Shown piece after piece: positions 9,544 through 21,801 of a DNA stretch of 64,000 bases. Each line of letters begins with the position of its first letter. Within the stretch, counting starts at the first letter, position 1. Under the pieces are notes generated by a model. That model did not search any database and was not told the DNA's origin. It saw only the letters and a list, made by a program, of their open reading frames with translations. A program made the translations under genes and the position numbers. Origin of the DNA: Acidihalobacter ferrooxydans (lineage in GTDB: Bacteria; Pseudomonadota; Gammaproteobacteria; DSM-5130; Acidihalobacteraceae); the NCBI RefSeq assembly GCF_001975725.1, contig NZ_CP019434.1:434001-498000 (forward strand). The letters run 5' to 3'.

Positions 9544-10650
9544 ATGACAACGTCTTTCGAAGGCGAGCCGGCGACTGAGCACCCGTCGCAGCGCAGTTCG
9601 ATACCCAAGGATCAGCGCCGGTTCGCGTTTGGTGCGACCGCAATGGCCGCCTGCATGGTCGTCGCCACTTGGTGGGTGGCGTTTTTCGTACATGGGGTGA
9701 TGCTCAAGATCGGCGCTTCGAACCATCTGTTCGAGGTGCTGGTCTTCGGCGTCGCCGTCCTGTCGTTCGGACTGCTCATTCCGGCCTGGCGCAGCGTGAC
9801 GCGGGCGCAACACGCCAGCGCGAGCTTGCGCGCATCGGATGTGATCACCGCACGCGTTGCGGGTGCGCAGGCGCGTGAGTTGGGCTGGGTCGCCTACGGC
9901 TACGGCGCTGCCCTGCTGATTCTGCTGCTGTTCGTCCTGTTCGTACTGGTTAACAACGAAGCGGTTGGCCGCACGTTCTTCGACCTGCCGTTGATCGGCT
10001 CCTCCTTTGGCCTCGTGCTTGAAGCGTTCTGGCTGAATGTGGTGATTTTCTGTGCGACCGAGGCGATCGTGCTCGTCTGGGCGCTGGTCGTCGCTGTGGC
10101 GCGTTTCGCGCCGGGGCCGGCCGGGCGGCCGATCCGCTTGCTATCCATCGCGTACATCGATGGTTTCCGTGGCCTGCCGGCGATCATTACGCTGTATCTG
10201 GTCGGTTTCGGACTGCCGCTGACCGGGTTGCCGTTTCTGAGCAATCTGCCGCTGACCTGGCTGGCGGTGATCGCCCTGTCTTTGACCTACGGCGCCTACA
10301 ACGCCGAGGTCTACCGTGCAGGTATTGACAGTATTCACCCCAGCCAGATTTCCGCGGCACGCTCGCTTGGCCTGTCATATGTCAAAACGCTGCGCTTTGT
10401 GGTGGTGCCACAGGCGGTGCGGCGCATGGTGCCGCCCTTGCTCAACAATTTCATCAGCTTGCAGAAGGACACCGCGCTGGTCAGCGTGATCGGCGCTATC
10501 GACGCCTTCAATCAGGCCAAGATCATCGCGAGCAATGAGTTCAATCTGTCGGCGGTGACCACGGTGGCGTTTTTGTTTGTGCTGATCACGATTCCGCAGG
10601 CGCGCATCGTCGATCGCATGCTCGAACGCGACAAGCTGCGCCGCGGCTAG
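9544..10650 (+). CDS. polar amino-acid ABC transporter permease
   Basis: Inner-membrane subunit of the importer, 368 residues. The N-terminal third has two hydrophobic segments and a long extra loop. The C-terminal part is the HisM/GlnP-type domain with the EAA-like loop (AGIDSIHPSQISAARSLGLS) that docks on the ATPase, then VVPQAVRRMVPPLLNN. Only one permease gene is present, so it probably works as a homodimer. The ATPase gene starts 12 bp downstream. The start at 9544 is the first ATG after the repeat element. Confidence 0.9.
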   Translation: MTTSFEGEPATEHPSQRSSIPKDQRRFAFGATAMAACMVVATWWVAFFVHGVMLKIGASNHLFEVLVFGVAVLSFGLLIPAWRSVTRAQHASASLRASDVITARVAGAQARELGWVAYGYGAALLILLLFVLFVLVNNEAVGRTFFDLPLIGSSFGLVLEAFWLNVVIFCATEAIVLVWALVVAVARFAPGPAGRPIRLLSIAYIDGFRGLPAIITLYLVGFGLPLTGLPFLSNLPLTWLAVIALSLTYGAYNAEVYRAGIDSIHPSQISAARSLGLSYVKTLRFVVVPQAVRRMVPPLLNNFISLQKDTALVSVIGAIDAFNQAKIIASNEFNLSAVTTVAFLFVLITIPQARIVDRMLERDKLRRG

Positions 10651-10662
10651 GGGGGCGGATCG

Positions 10663-11406
10663 ATGGCTTTTCTCGAAATGCACGATGTCGTCAAGCATTA
10701 TGGCGAACATCAGATTCTCAGCGGCATTCAGCTCGACGTCGAGGAGCATCAGGTGGTGTGCCTGATCGGGCCGTCGGGTTGCGGCAAGTCCACGCTCCTG
10801 CGCTGTCTCAACGGGCTGGAGACCATCACCAGTGGGGATATCCGGCTCAACGGCGACCGCATCTCCGGGCCGGGGGTGGATGTCAACGCGCTGCGCCGCG
10901 ATATCGGCATTGTGTTTCAGAGTTTCAATCTGTTTCCGCATATGTCCGTGCTGCAAAACGTCACGCTGGCGCCGATCCAGGTGCTGGGCATGGCGCGTGC
11001 CGAGGCAGAGTCCCGGGCTATGACCTTGCTCAAACGAATTGGGCTTGAGGCCAAGGCTAAGGCTTATCCAGACCAGCTGTCCGGTGGACAGCAGCAGCGC
11101 GTCGCCATTGTCCGTGCGCTGATCATGGACCCGATGGTCATGCTGCTCGACGAAATCACCTCCGCGCTCGATCCGGAGCTGGTGTCCGAGGTGCTCAACA
11201 TTGTGCGCGATCTGGCCGAGCAAGGCATGACCATGCTGCTCGCCACGCATGAAATGGGTTTCGCCCGAGAGGTGTCCAGCAAAGTCTGCTTTCTGCAGGA
11301 TGGCCTGGTGCATGAAGAAGGTCCGCCCGAGCAGATTTTCGGCGAACCGCAGCAGGAGCGCACGCGCGCTTTTCTGAAGCGCATCATTGAAGCCGGGCGT
11401 CTTTGA
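10663..11406 (+). CDS. polar amino-acid ABC transporter ATP-binding protein
   Basis: Cytoplasmic ATPase of the importer, 247 residues, GlnQ/HisP class. Walker A is GPSGCGKST, the signature is LSGGQQQR, Walker B is [12 protein letters not shown] and the switch histidine is in [10 protein letters not shown]. The Pro that usually follows the catalytic Glu (DEPTSALD) is Ile here, a mild oddity. It follows GGGGCGG and a 12-bp gap after the permease. A weak 7-bp stem-loop (11414-11438) follows the gene. Confidence 0.93.
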   Translation: MAFLEMHDVVKHYGEHQILSGIQLDVEEHQVVCLIGPSGCGKSTLLRCLNGLETITSGDIRLNGDRISGPGVDVNALRRDIGIVFQSFNLFPHMSVLQNVTLAPIQVLGMARAEAESRAMTLLKRIGLEAKAKAYPDQLSGGQQQRVAIVRALIMDPMVMLLDEITSALDPELVSEVLNIVRDLAEQGMTMLLATHEMGFAREVSSKVCFLQDGLVHEEGPPEQIFGEPQQERTRAFLKRIIEAGRL

Positions 11407-11736
11407 TCGGTCCTGCCGCTTCGTCTGTCGTAGCGGCACGAGTCTATAGCACACCGCAAGTCGCGTGTATTTCACCTCTTTTCCAGTCGTGGATCACGCC
11501 GCCGCGCTCAGTCAACGGTAGCGGCTCTGCTGCGTACTGGGACTCTTGGAAACCCAGGCCGCTTGAGAACGCCCGGATCGGTGCGGCGGGTATGCTTTCG
11601 CGTCCCGTGACCGCAAGCGAGCGGGATGCGCGGCATCCCTCCCTCGGGGCAGAACGTGGGCGCCGTCAACGCCCTGGACGCTCCAGATGAATTCCACGAT
11701 GCATCCCGCATAGGTTTTTCCTCGCGTCATCCATAA
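11407..11736. other. intergenic stretch without a recognised gene
   Basis: About 330 bp between the importer and the katG promoter. It holds short inverted repeats (for example gggatgc/gcatccc at 11623-11639) but no frame with recognisable protein features, no RNA gene and no match to the other repeat families in this window. It may be a decayed or uncharacterised repeat. Confidence 0.4.
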
Positions 11737-11773
11737 ATAGTCTGACGCTATCTAAAATATGAATATGATAAAT
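11737..11773 (+). promoter_or_regulatory. OxyR-like box overlapping the katG promoter
   Basis: ATAG-N7-CTAT (11737-11751) is a perfect OxyR half-palindrome. It is followed at the correct spacing by ATGA-N7-AAAT (11759-11773), a weaker second half. A good -10 hexamer TATGAT lies at 11764-11769, with no recognisable -35, as expected for an activator-dependent promoter. OxyR control of katG is well established in gammaproteobacteria; its use here is inferred. Confidence 0.55.
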
Positions 11774-11844
11774 TGGCGTTATGGGTATTGCTGAGCCAGA
11801 CTTTATCCAAGGTTGCCGGCCGGCAATCGTGGCGCCGCCCCTGA

Positions 11845-14058
<2,214 letters not shown>

Positions 14059-14071
14059 TGGGTGTAAATGG

Positions 14072-14125
14072 CCGTCAAAGCCACAGGCTGGGTCGCAACA
14101 GGAGGCTCAGCCTGTGATTTGACGG
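14072..14125 (+). other. large imperfect stem-loop after katG
   Basis: The arms ccgtcaaagccacaggctg (14072-14090) and cagcctgtgatttgacgg (14108-14125) pair over 17 bp with one small bulge and a 17-nt loop, 13 bp after the katG stop. No T tract follows. It may act as an RNA end or be an element end. The following 14126-14379 shows no gene. Confidence 0.5.
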
Positions 14126-14379
14126 ATCCGAGCAGTGCGGTAGCGACACTGGTGGGGGTTCAATGCGAACTCAGTGGATCGCAGCGGTACACTGCGGCAG
14201 TGTTTCATAGGATAACGGCTGCCATGATCGAACGTGTCGTGTAACAACCCGAATATAAGACAGATTATCACTGATCTCACGGGTCTCTTGAGCCCACAAG
14301 GGGATTGCATCAGGCGGGCTTTATCACCGAGGTGCCGCTCCTTCGGGGGGCTCTCGTGAAATCACTATCCGGCGCGACA

Positions 14380-14727
14380 TCAGCATAAATTCATGAATCA
14401 TCCGGGTTAGGCTTTGCTCCGTCCAGCGAAGTCACAGCGCCGGACTGCGAAACCGTGATCACCCGGCCGTGGAGACCGCGTCGACGACGCATGAGACCAT
14501 CCGTCTGTTGTCCCACCACGACCCGTCCTGGACGGGCTTTACCGCCGGCACGATGTGGGACGACGCCAGGAGCCTGTCGCACTGCGCGGTCGGGGAAAGG
14601 CGCCGTGGTGACCGACGTGCCGTGGATTCGCCGCGTCATCACGTTCTTCGGCTTTACCCTTCCGGGTGAGGTGCGATTGTTCGCCAACCGCGAACCCGAA
14701 GCAGCCAAGAGCTTGTTGACCGGCTGA
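14380..14727 (+). pseudogene. frameshifted SpoIIAA-like (STAS-type) protein remnant
   Basis: Three successive frame segments read like one SpoIIAA-like family protein: GFAPSSEVTAPDCETVI (ending near 14460), then ETIRLLSHHDPSWTGFTAG and TMWDDARSL in another frame (about 14489-14575), then VVTDVPWIRRVITFFGF and PGEVRLFANREPEAAKSLL back in the first frame (about 14605-14720). This needs at least two frameshifts, near 14460 and 14590, and no start codon fits. The family has an unknown role in many proteobacteria. The remnant ends 110 bp before coaD. Confidence 0.6.
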
Positions 14728-14753
14728 ACCAGGGGTCGGCTTGCGCGGGTTGA

Positions 14754-15630
<877 letters not shown>

Positions 15631-15652
15631 GCCATGCGGCTGCCAGCTCCGG

Positions 15653-16468
15653 TCAATGCTGGCAATGCGGGCAGTAAACGCTCGACCGCTGGCCGATGAC
15701 CGTCTGCTTGAGCGTCGCGCCGCAGCTGGGGCACGGTTCTCCGGCGTGTCCGTATACCTCTAATTCGATGCGAAAATAGCCCGGATTGCCATCCGCATGC
15801 GTGAAGTCGCGCAGCGTCGTGCCGCCCTTGGCGATCGCCTCAAGTAACACTGTCCTGGCAACGTCGGCGAATTTTTCATACCGCGCCGCGCCGATGCGTC
15901 CCGCCGCCCGCAAGGGGTGGATGCCGGCCCGAAACAGCGTTTCGTTGGCGTAGATGTTGCCCAATCCGACCACGATACGGTTATCCATCACAAAATTTTT
16001 CACCGGCCCGCGCCGTCCGCGCGAGAGCCGGTAAAGCCGCGCGCCGTCGAAAGCCGCGCTGAGGGGTTCCGGCCCGAGTTCGGCGAGCAGCGGGTGGCGT
16101 AGCGGATCGTCGCGTGTCCACAGCACCGCGCCGAAACGCCGCGGGTCGCGCAGGCGCAACAGTTGCCCGCTGTCGAGCACGAGATCGAGATGATCGTGCT
16201 TGCCCGGCGCCGTCGCATCGGGCAGCACGCGCAGGCTGCCGGACATGCCCAGATGCACGATGGCGGTGCCGGCGCGCGTGCGCAGCAGCAGGTATTTGGC
16301 CCGTCGCTCAACCGCCTCGATGCGCTGACCACGCAGTGCCTGTACCAGTTCGACAGGAATCGGCCAGCGCAGCCGACGCTCACGCACGATGACCTGCATG
16401 ACGACGTGATCGCGCAGATAGGGCTCGATGCCGCGGCGGGTGGTTTCGACTTCGGGCAGTTCGGGCAT
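15653..16468 (-). CDS. mutM: formamidopyrimidine-DNA glycosylase
   Basis: Base-excision repair enzyme removing 8-oxoguanine and formamidopyrimidines. The 271 residues begin [13 protein letters not shown], where Pro2 is the catalytic nucleophile after Met removal and Glu3 assists. [15 protein letters not shown] is present in the helix-two-turn-helix region, and a C-terminal zinc finger CPSC...CPHC closes the protein. The start lies one base after the stop of the upstream AMP ligase gene, so it may be translated with the pigment genes. Confidence 0.96.
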   Translation of the reverse strand: MPELPEVETTRRGIEPYLRDHVVMQVIVRERRLRWPIPVELVQALRGQRIEAVERRAKYLLLRTRAGTAIVHLGMSGSLRVLPDATAPGKHDHLDLVLDSGQLLRLRDPRRFGAVLWTRDDPLRHPLLAELGPEPLSAAFDGARLYRLSRGRRGPVKNFVMDNRIVVGLGNIYANETLFRAGIHPLRAAGRIGAARYEKFADVARTVLLEAIAKGGTTLRDFTHADGNPGYFRIELEVYGHAGEPCPSCGATLKQTVIGQRSSVYCPHCQH

Positions 16469-16469
16469 A

Positions 16470-19088
16470 TCAGCGGCGTTTGTGGCGAACGAGCAGATCG
16501 AGCAGCGCACGCCGTGGCAGTTTGCCGGTGGCGTTGCGCGGCAGCGCGTCAACCTTGAGCAGCGGGCGTGGCAGAAATGCCGGGTCGATCCCGCGGCCGA
16601 GTGCCTGCAGGATCTGCGCTGTGCCGAGTTGCGGCGCGACGACGGCAGCGGCCAGCCGGCTGCCCGGTTCCGAAACGAAGAAGGCACCGTCTTCCACGCC
16701 GTCGATGGCGAGCAGCCGTTGATTCAGATCGCCGAGCGTGGTGCGCTTGCCGGCGATATTGATCAATTCCCGCTTGCGGCCGCGCAGTTCGAAACGTCCA
16801 TTGGGCTGCACTTTGGCATAGTCGCCCATGAGCTGCGGGGCATTCAGATGCGGGCCGTCGATGCGCAACAGGCCGTGCTTGCCAAGGTCGGTGCGGATGC
16901 CGTCGAGGGGCGTCCAAAGGCGTTCTGCCGCGGGCCGGCGACTGGCGACAGCGCCGGTTTCGGTGCTGCCATAGATTTCGTACACAGGGCAGCCGAGCGC
17001 GATTTCGGCGCGCTCGGCGAGTTCGCCCCCGAGTGGTGCCGTAGAACAGATCACGAAGGCGAGTGGTGGCCAGTCGAGGCCGGCTTCTGTGCAGGCGCGC
17101 AGATGCAGTGGCGTGGTCAGCAAGACCCGCGCCGCATCCAGTTCGGCGAGTGCGGCGCGGATGTCGGCGGGATAGAACGGGCGGCCGCTGTGTACCACGC
17201 AGGGACCGAGCAGTGGATAGAGAATGCTGAATTCAAGGCCGAACATGTGCTGCGGCGGTACGGTGGCGACAAGCTGATGGCCGGTGCGGTCGAGGCCGAA
17301 GTGACGCATGCCGAGACGGATGCCTGCTGTGAGCCTCGCCCAGGTCTTGCGGTTGGCCTGCGCGGTACCGCTGGTGCCGGAGGTGAACAAGACGACTTCG
17401 GTGCGTGGGTCGATGGGGGCGCCAGGCTCGGCGGCATGTGTGCCCGGGGCGATTTGCACATGATGACGCAGAGCGCAACGTACATCGGGTTTCGGGTCGG
17501 ATAGCAGGCAGTAGGCGGCGTATTCGTCCGCTATTTCATCGATGACCTGTGGCGCCTGGCTGGGTGGCAGCAATACGGTCTGGCCGCGTAGCAGCAGGGC
17601 GGCGAAGCCGAGCATGAACAGGTATCGATCGTGGCTGAGGTTGAGCGCGCGGGCATGTTCGGGCAGCGCTCGCGCGAGCGCCTGGGCCTGATGCAGGAAT
17701 TGGCCGCGGCTTACTGCATGGCCGTGATACCACAGTAGCGGATCGTTTGCGTCGGCCATGTACGGTAGCAAGTGCATGTTGCGGCGAGGCGTCGCGAGCA
17801 GGGCCTCGACGCTTTGTCGGGTCAGTTTTCCGGTGGCATTGCGCGGCAAGGCGTCGACCTTGAGAAGTGGGCGTGGCAGGAACACCGGGTCAAGCACGCG
17901 GCGCAGTTCGCGCAGGATGTCGACCTCGCTGAGTTCGGGAGCGACAACCAGTGCGGCGAGACGATCGGGGTGGTTGCCGCCGGGGGCGATAAAGGCCGCG
18001 TCGCTGACGCCGGATATGGCGAGCAGGCGCTGGGTGAAATCCTGCAGCGAGCCGCGCTTGCCGGCGATGTTGACCATATCCGCATGGCGACCAAGCAGTT
18101 CGAAGCGCCCGTCGGCATGTACCTCGATAGCATCAGCCAGCGTTTGCTCGGTGTGCAGATAGGGCGCTTCGACTCGCGCCGGCTCGCCGGCGCAGATGCG
18201 AATATCATCGTAAGGTTGCCACAGCACGCCGTCCACGGTCCGTCGGCAGGCCAGTGCGCCCGTTTCGCTACAGCCATAAATTTCGTACACAGGGCAGCCG
18301 AACGTGCGTTCCGCGCGCCGCGCCAGATCCTCAGACAGCGGCGCGGTGGCGGAAATGACCCGATCGATTTGCGGCCACGCCAGGTCGGCTTCGGTGCACA
18401 CGCGCAGGTGGATCGGTGTGGTGACGAGCACCCGCGGCGTGTCGACCTCGACCAGTGCGGCGCGTACGTCTTCGGCATAAAACGGTTGTCCGGTTTGCGC
18501 CGTGCAGGCACTGAGCAACGCGTATAGCACGGTCGATTCGAGGCCGTAGGAATGTTGCGCCGGGACTGTCGCGACGAGCTGCACGGGCGCGCTGTCGAAG
18601 CCGAAACAGCGCAGTGCGACGGCTGTGCCTCCCACGAGCTGACCCCAGCTCTTGGCGGTTGGGGCGGGTTTGCCAGTGCTGCCCGAAGTGAATAGCACGG
18701 CGGCGGTATGTGCGCCCGCAATTGTGGGTGTGGCGGTAGAGGAGACGGCAGCGGATGTGGTGTAGTCGAGCACTCTCTGGGAGGCTTCGATGTCTGTCAT
18801 GGGCTGATCGGTAAGACAATAGGCAGCGTATTCAGAGGCGATTTCGTCGATGATCTGCGGTGCGTGACTCGGCGGTAGCAGATTGATCTGACCGCGTACC
18901 AACACAGCGCCGAATGCGACCATGAACCGGTAACGGTCGGTGCAGAGGTTGATGGCATGATGGCCGACGGGCAGACGCGCAGCGACCTGCATGACATGCG
19001 AGAGGTAGGTGGCGCGGCTGATCGGGCGTCCGTCTTGCCAGGCGATGGGCGTGTCCGGCTCGCCGACGATGAGCGGCAGACGGCTCAC
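16470..19088 (-). CDS. tandem double acyl/aryl-AMP ligase of the pigment cluster
   Basis: An 872-residue protein made of two complete ANL adenylation domains (about 1-435 and 438-872). Each has its own P-loop (TSGSTGK at 134-140; TSGTSGTAQ at 569-577), YG.SETG/YGSTETG motif, INIAGKR-type hinge and catalytic lysine (Lys421 and Lys856). The segment [17 protein letters not shown] is identical in both halves, which points to internal duplication. Aryl-polyene clusters normally carry a single such ligase to load the aromatic starter onto a carrier protein. The GTG start overlaps the stop of the upstream membrane-protein gene (GTGA). Confidence 0.85.
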   Translation of the reverse strand: MSRLPLIVGEPDTPIAWQDGRPISRATYLSHVMQVAARLPVGHHAINLCTDRYRFMVAFGAVLVRGQINLLPPSHAPQIIDEIASEYAAYCLTDQPMTDIEASQRVLDYTTSAAVSSTATPTIAGAHTAAVLFTSGSTGKPAPTAKSWGQLVGGTAVALRCFGFDSAPVQLVATVPAQHSYGLESTVLYALLSACTAQTGQPFYAEDVRAALVEVDTPRVLVTTPIHLRVCTEADLAWPQIDRVISATAPLSEDLARRAERTFGCPVYEIYGCSETGALACRRTVDGVLWQPYDDIRICAGEPARVEAPYLHTEQTLADAIEVHADGRFELLGRHADMVNIAGKRGSLQDFTQRLLAISGVSDAAFIAPGGNHPDRLAALVVAPELSEVDILRELRRVLDPVFLPRPLLKVDALPRNATGKLTRQSVEALLATPRRNMHLLPYMADANDPLLWYHGHAVSRGQFLHQAQALARALPEHARALNLSHDRYLFMLGFAALLLRGQTVLLPPSQAPQVIDEIADEYAAYCLLSDPKPDVRCALRHHVQIAPGTHAAEPGAPIDPRTEVVLFTSGTSGTAQANRKTWARLTAGIRLGMRHFGLDRTGHQLVATVPPQHMFGLEFSILYPLLGPCVVHSGRPFYPADIRAALAELDAARVLLTTPLHLRACTEAGLDWPPLAFVICSTAPLGGELAERAEIALGCPVYEIYGSTETGAVASRRPAAERLWTPLDGIRTDLGKHGLLRIDGPHLNAPQLMGDYAKVQPNGRFELRGRKRELINIAGKRTTLGDLNQRLLAIDGVEDGAFFVSEPGSRLAAAVVAPQLGTAQILQALGRGIDPAFLPRPLLKVDALPRNATGKLPRRALLDLLVRHKRR

Positions 19089-19684
19089 GGTTGGAACATG
19101 CGCCGAAAATCGACGCGCGACAGGGCCTGCAGAGTCTCACGCAAACCGGCGGTGGGTTCGCCGCGCAGCACAATGTGACGCAGCGCGAACTCTGCGCCGA
19201 AAAATGCGCCAAGCAGCAGATAATTAATGAAGTTGGTGAACAGCGACCAGACTTCGAGTGGAGCGGCAACGGCCAGCATCGCGGAGAGCAACGCCAGGGC
19301 GAGGGAAAACCACATCCATGCCCAACTGACTCGCCGTGTATAGCGCAGCACGCGCGCCGAGCGGTGTGGGCGTACGTGCAGCGCGATGCGCGTAATGAGG
19401 TCCGTGCGGCCGGGCAGCAGGCCGCGCATGAAGAACAACGCGGCAGCCAGGTTGAGCGCGACTGGGGGCAGGAACAGCATGCCGTAGAGGCCCGCGAAAC
19501 GCAGCATAAGCAGGGTGGCGAGCACATAAAGAGCAAGGAACACCAGGCTGCTGCGATCACGGCGCACGATGGCCTGCACGAGGCTGAGCAGCAACAGCGC
19601 TGCGAGCGCTAGCACGGCGGGCAACGGATAACCGTAACTGACGCTCAGGTGTACTGTCAGCGCATAGCCCGCCAACAGGAGCAT
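19085..19684 (-). CDS. COG4648-type multi-spanning membrane protein
   Basis: A 199-residue inner-membrane protein with about five to six hydrophobic segments (PMLLLAGYALTVHLSV, AVLALAALLLLSLVQ, GMLFLPPVALNLAAALFF, FSLALALLSAMLAV). Such proteins often sit between the carrier protein and the AMP ligase in aryl-polyene clusters; the function is unknown. The start is uncertain: the first ATG clear of the carrier-protein gene is at 19684, with TTG at 19699 as an alternative. Confidence 0.65.
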   Translation of the reverse strand: MLLLAGYALTVHLSVSYGYPLPAVLALAALLLLSLVQAIVRRDRSSLVFLALYVLATLLMLRFAGLYGMLFLPPVALNLAAALFFMRGLLPGRTDLITRIALHVRPHRSARVLRYTRRVSWAWMWFSLALALLSAMLAVAAPLEVWSLFTNFINYLLLGAFFGAEFALRHIVLRGEPTAGLRETLQALSRVDFRRMFQP

Positions 19685-19715
19685 GGGCCAGAGCTTCAAC
19701 GCCTTGAACTCCAGT

Positions 19716-19985
19716 TCAATCGACCCGGTTCTGCTCAATATGCTGACTGAGGGACCGCAGTGAAGCGAAGACCTGACGGTTGTGTTCGTCGTCGGATTTG
19801 AGCTGGAAACCGTAACGTTTGGAGATAGCCAATGCGAGTTCCAGCGCGTCGATGGAGTCGAGCCCCAGACCATCGCGGAACAATGGTTCTTGCGGATCGA
19901 TATCTTCGGCGTTCAGGTCGTCAAGATTGAGTGCGTCGACGATGAGCTGAGCAACCTCACGTTCCTGCTCGGTCATTTCTGTCAT
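19716..19985 (-). CDS. acyl carrier protein 1 of the pigment cluster
   Basis: An 89-residue acyl carrier protein. The phosphopantetheine serine is Ser44 in GLGLDSIDALEL. The ATG at 19985 follows GAGGGA at good spacing; the frame is open far upstream but without protein-like sequence. It likely carries the aromatic starter or the growing polyene. It is the first gene of a minus-strand unit with the membrane protein and the AMP ligase. Confidence 0.88.
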   Translation of the reverse strand: MTEMTEQEREVAQLIVDALNLDDLNAEDIDPQEPLFRDGLGLDSIDALELALAISKRYGFQLKSDDEHNRQVFASLRSLSQHIEQNRVD

Positions 19986-20029
19986 GGTTTCCCTCATTGA
20001 GCGACAAAATAGGCTTGCATAGGGTAAAT

Positions 20030-20041
20030 CCGGATAATCCA
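20030..20041 (+). repeat. family 3 end fragment, left of the cupin gene
   Basis: The 12-mer ccggataatcca, which is the terminal sequence of the family 3 element at 50816-50985, occurs here and again at 20615-20626 in the same orientation. The two enclose 585 bp holding the cupin gene. The 19986-20290 gap otherwise shows only probable promoter sequence for the two divergent units. Confidence 0.5.
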
Positions 20042-20290
20042 CCAGGGGCGGCATCCTTGCTGGATCTTTGAATCCACCGATTGTTTCTTTACTCGGGCAT
20101 AGTGCGACCATGCCGCGCGCTGAGAAATCACCCGTGTGAATCCAAATCTCTGCGCAATCATCGCCTCGCCTAATGGAATATCTGGGGTAAACTGATATGC
20201 GGAAAATTCGCCGGAATCCTATCACAGCGTCCCACCATGCGGGTCGGATGCGTGGGCGGTGAGCTTGCGTGGTAAACATTCATTCGGATC

Positions 20291-20602
20291 ATGAAAATTT
20301 TTCGAGCCAGAGAATTTACGGCCAGCCGCCCTTGGGGAGCGCTCGATATCGCGACTATGAACGGTATCACTACGCGCCTGCACTGGACGAATCAACCGTA
20401 CGAATGGCACGTCAATGAGGGGCAAGAGGTGTTTGCAGTGCTTGATGGCCGTGTAGAGATGTACTGGCGTGAAGACGGCAAGCAGCAATCGGTTGTGCTC
20501 GAAACCGGCGATGTTTTTTATGCGTCTATCGGCACGGAGCATGTCGCCCATCCAATAGGTCAGGCACGTATCCTTGTCGTTGAGACTGCGGGAAGTGTCT
20601 GA
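20291..20602 (+). CDS. small single-domain cupin protein
   Basis: A 103-residue cupin. The first motif is around WHVNEGQEVFAVLDG and the second around LETGDVFYASIGTEHVAHP, with metal-ligand candidates His, Glu and His. Substrate and reaction are unknown. It is transcribed away from the carrier-protein gene and is flanked by direct 12-bp fragments of the family 3 repeat. It may be a sensor or isomerase-like accessory protein, but there is no direct evidence. Confidence 0.75.
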   Translation: MKIFRAREFTASRPWGALDIATMNGITTRLHWTNQPYEWHVNEGQEVFAVLDGRVEMYWREDGKQQSVVLETGDVFYASIGTEHVAHPIGQARILVVETAGSV

Positions 20603-20614
20603 CAGTTGTTCAAA

Positions 20615-20626
20615 CCGGATAATCCA
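20615..20626 (+). repeat. family 3 end fragment, right of the cupin gene
   Basis: Second direct copy of ccggataatcca, 12 bp after the cupin stop and immediately before the family 2 fragment. See the copy at 20030. Confidence 0.5.
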
Positions 20627-20631
20627 TAACA

Positions 20632-20708
20632 AGGCTGTCGTTGCTTAGGCGAGTGCGGAGAAGGATTGTCGGGCGAAAAAGCGCGGTTTACAGGGCGTTA
20701 ATGGACGC
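20632..20708 (+). repeat. family 2 element, partial copy
   Basis: Contains gggcgaaaaagcgcggttta and the surrounding gagtgcg-gagaagga and cagggcgttaatgg, closely matching the body of the complete family 2 element at 47876-48019. Only the left part is present and no paired right end was found. The gap up to 20850 should also hold the promoter of the DarA/DarB unit. Confidence 0.65.
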
Positions 20709-20850
20709 AAGAGTCCGATCTTTGATGGGGACAATAGTCGTTCTCAAGATGAAAAAGAGTATGTTATGAACCCATTATTCCATGACTACAGTCAATTTTT
20801 AACTGTTTAGGCAGTCACTTACGGCGCCTCTTAACGCTAGCGATCAATAC

Positions 20851-21801
20851 GTGTACAAAATTCTCGTCGTTTATTACTCCCAGTCAGGGCAATTGGAACG
20901 CGTCGCGCGCACAGTGGCTGCGCCGCTGGATGCAGCGCAGGACGTGCAGGTTGATTACCTGCGCCTCGAACCCGCGGTGGCGTATCCGTTCCCCTGGGGC
21001 TTGTTTTCCTTTCTCGACACATTTCCCGAAGCGGTCTATCTGGACGCGCCGCGACTGCGGCCGTTCGGCCTGGCGCCAGAGGCACGTTACGATGCGATCA
21101 TTCTGGCCTATACCGTGTGGTATCTTTCGCCGGCCCCGCCTATCACGGGCTTTCTGAAATCGCCCGAGGGTCGGCGCTTGCTGGCCGGGACACCGGTCGT
21201 CACCCTCACTGCCTGCCGTAACATGTGGCTGATGGCGCACGAGCAGATCAAGGCTTTACTGGCCGATGCCGGTGCGCGGCATTGCGACCATGTTGCCTTG
21301 GTCGATCAGGGCAACAGTCTGGCGACTTTCTTTACCACGCCGCGTTGGATGCTCACCGCACGCCAGGACCGCTGGCTGGGGCTGTTTCCGCCGGCCGGCG
21401 TCAGTGAGCGTGACATCGCCGGCAGCATCCGTTTCGGGCGTGCGCTGCTTGCCGCCGTGCGCGCCGGAACGCTCGACGGTACACAGGCGGTGCTGACCGG
21501 CCTCGGCGCGGCGCGCATGGACGTGCGTCTGCTCGCCAGCGAACGCATCGGTCGTCGCTCGTTTTTGATCTGGGGGCGATTGCTGCGCCGAGTCGGCCCC
21601 CCGCGTTCGGCACGCCGCAAACCCGTGTTGTTGATCTATGTGATGTTTCTGATCGGCATGATCATCGTGGTGGTGCCGCCGAGTATGCTCGTGCGCAGCC
21701 TGCTGCGATCCTTCCAAGGTGAACGTGTGGCCCGTGAACGCGCTTATTTCGAGGCACCGTCGGGGTCTGGCACCGAACGCATGGGTGAGTTTTCCGCATG
21801 A
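20851..21801 (+). CDS. DarA-like flavodoxin-fold protein (dialkylresorcinol pathway)
   Basis: A 316-residue protein with an N-terminal flavodoxin-like fold: the phosphate-binding loop YYSQSGQLERVA at about residues 8-20 and an Ile/Leu-Ala-Tyr-Thr-Val-Trp-Tyr loop near 90. A C-terminal membrane segment lies at about 265-285 (LLIYVMFLIGMIIVVV). Proteins like this are paired with DarB ketosynthases and are often labelled dialkylresorcinol condensing enzyme. GTG start at 20851. It overlaps the next gene by four bases, so the two are translationally coupled. Confidence 0.75.
   Translation: MYKILVVYYSQSGQLERVARTVAAPLDAAQDVQVDYLRLEPAVAYPFPWGLFSFLDTFPEAVYLDAPRLRPFGLAPEARYDAIILAYTVWYLSPAPPITGFLKSPEGRRLLAGTPVVTLTACRNMWLMAHEQIKALLADAGARHCDHVALVDQGNSLATFFTTPRWMLTARQDRWLGLFPPAGVSERDIAGSIRFGRALLAAVRAGTLDGTQAVLTGLGAARMDVRLLASERIGRRSFLIWGRLLRRVGPPRSARRKPVLLIYVMFLIGMIIVVVPPSMLVRSLLRSFQGERVARERAYFEAPSGSGTERMGEFSA

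Noticed and set aside
11508-11711. 67-codon minus-strand frame upstream of katG
   Set aside because: No start signal or family resemblance; the stretch looks non-coding.
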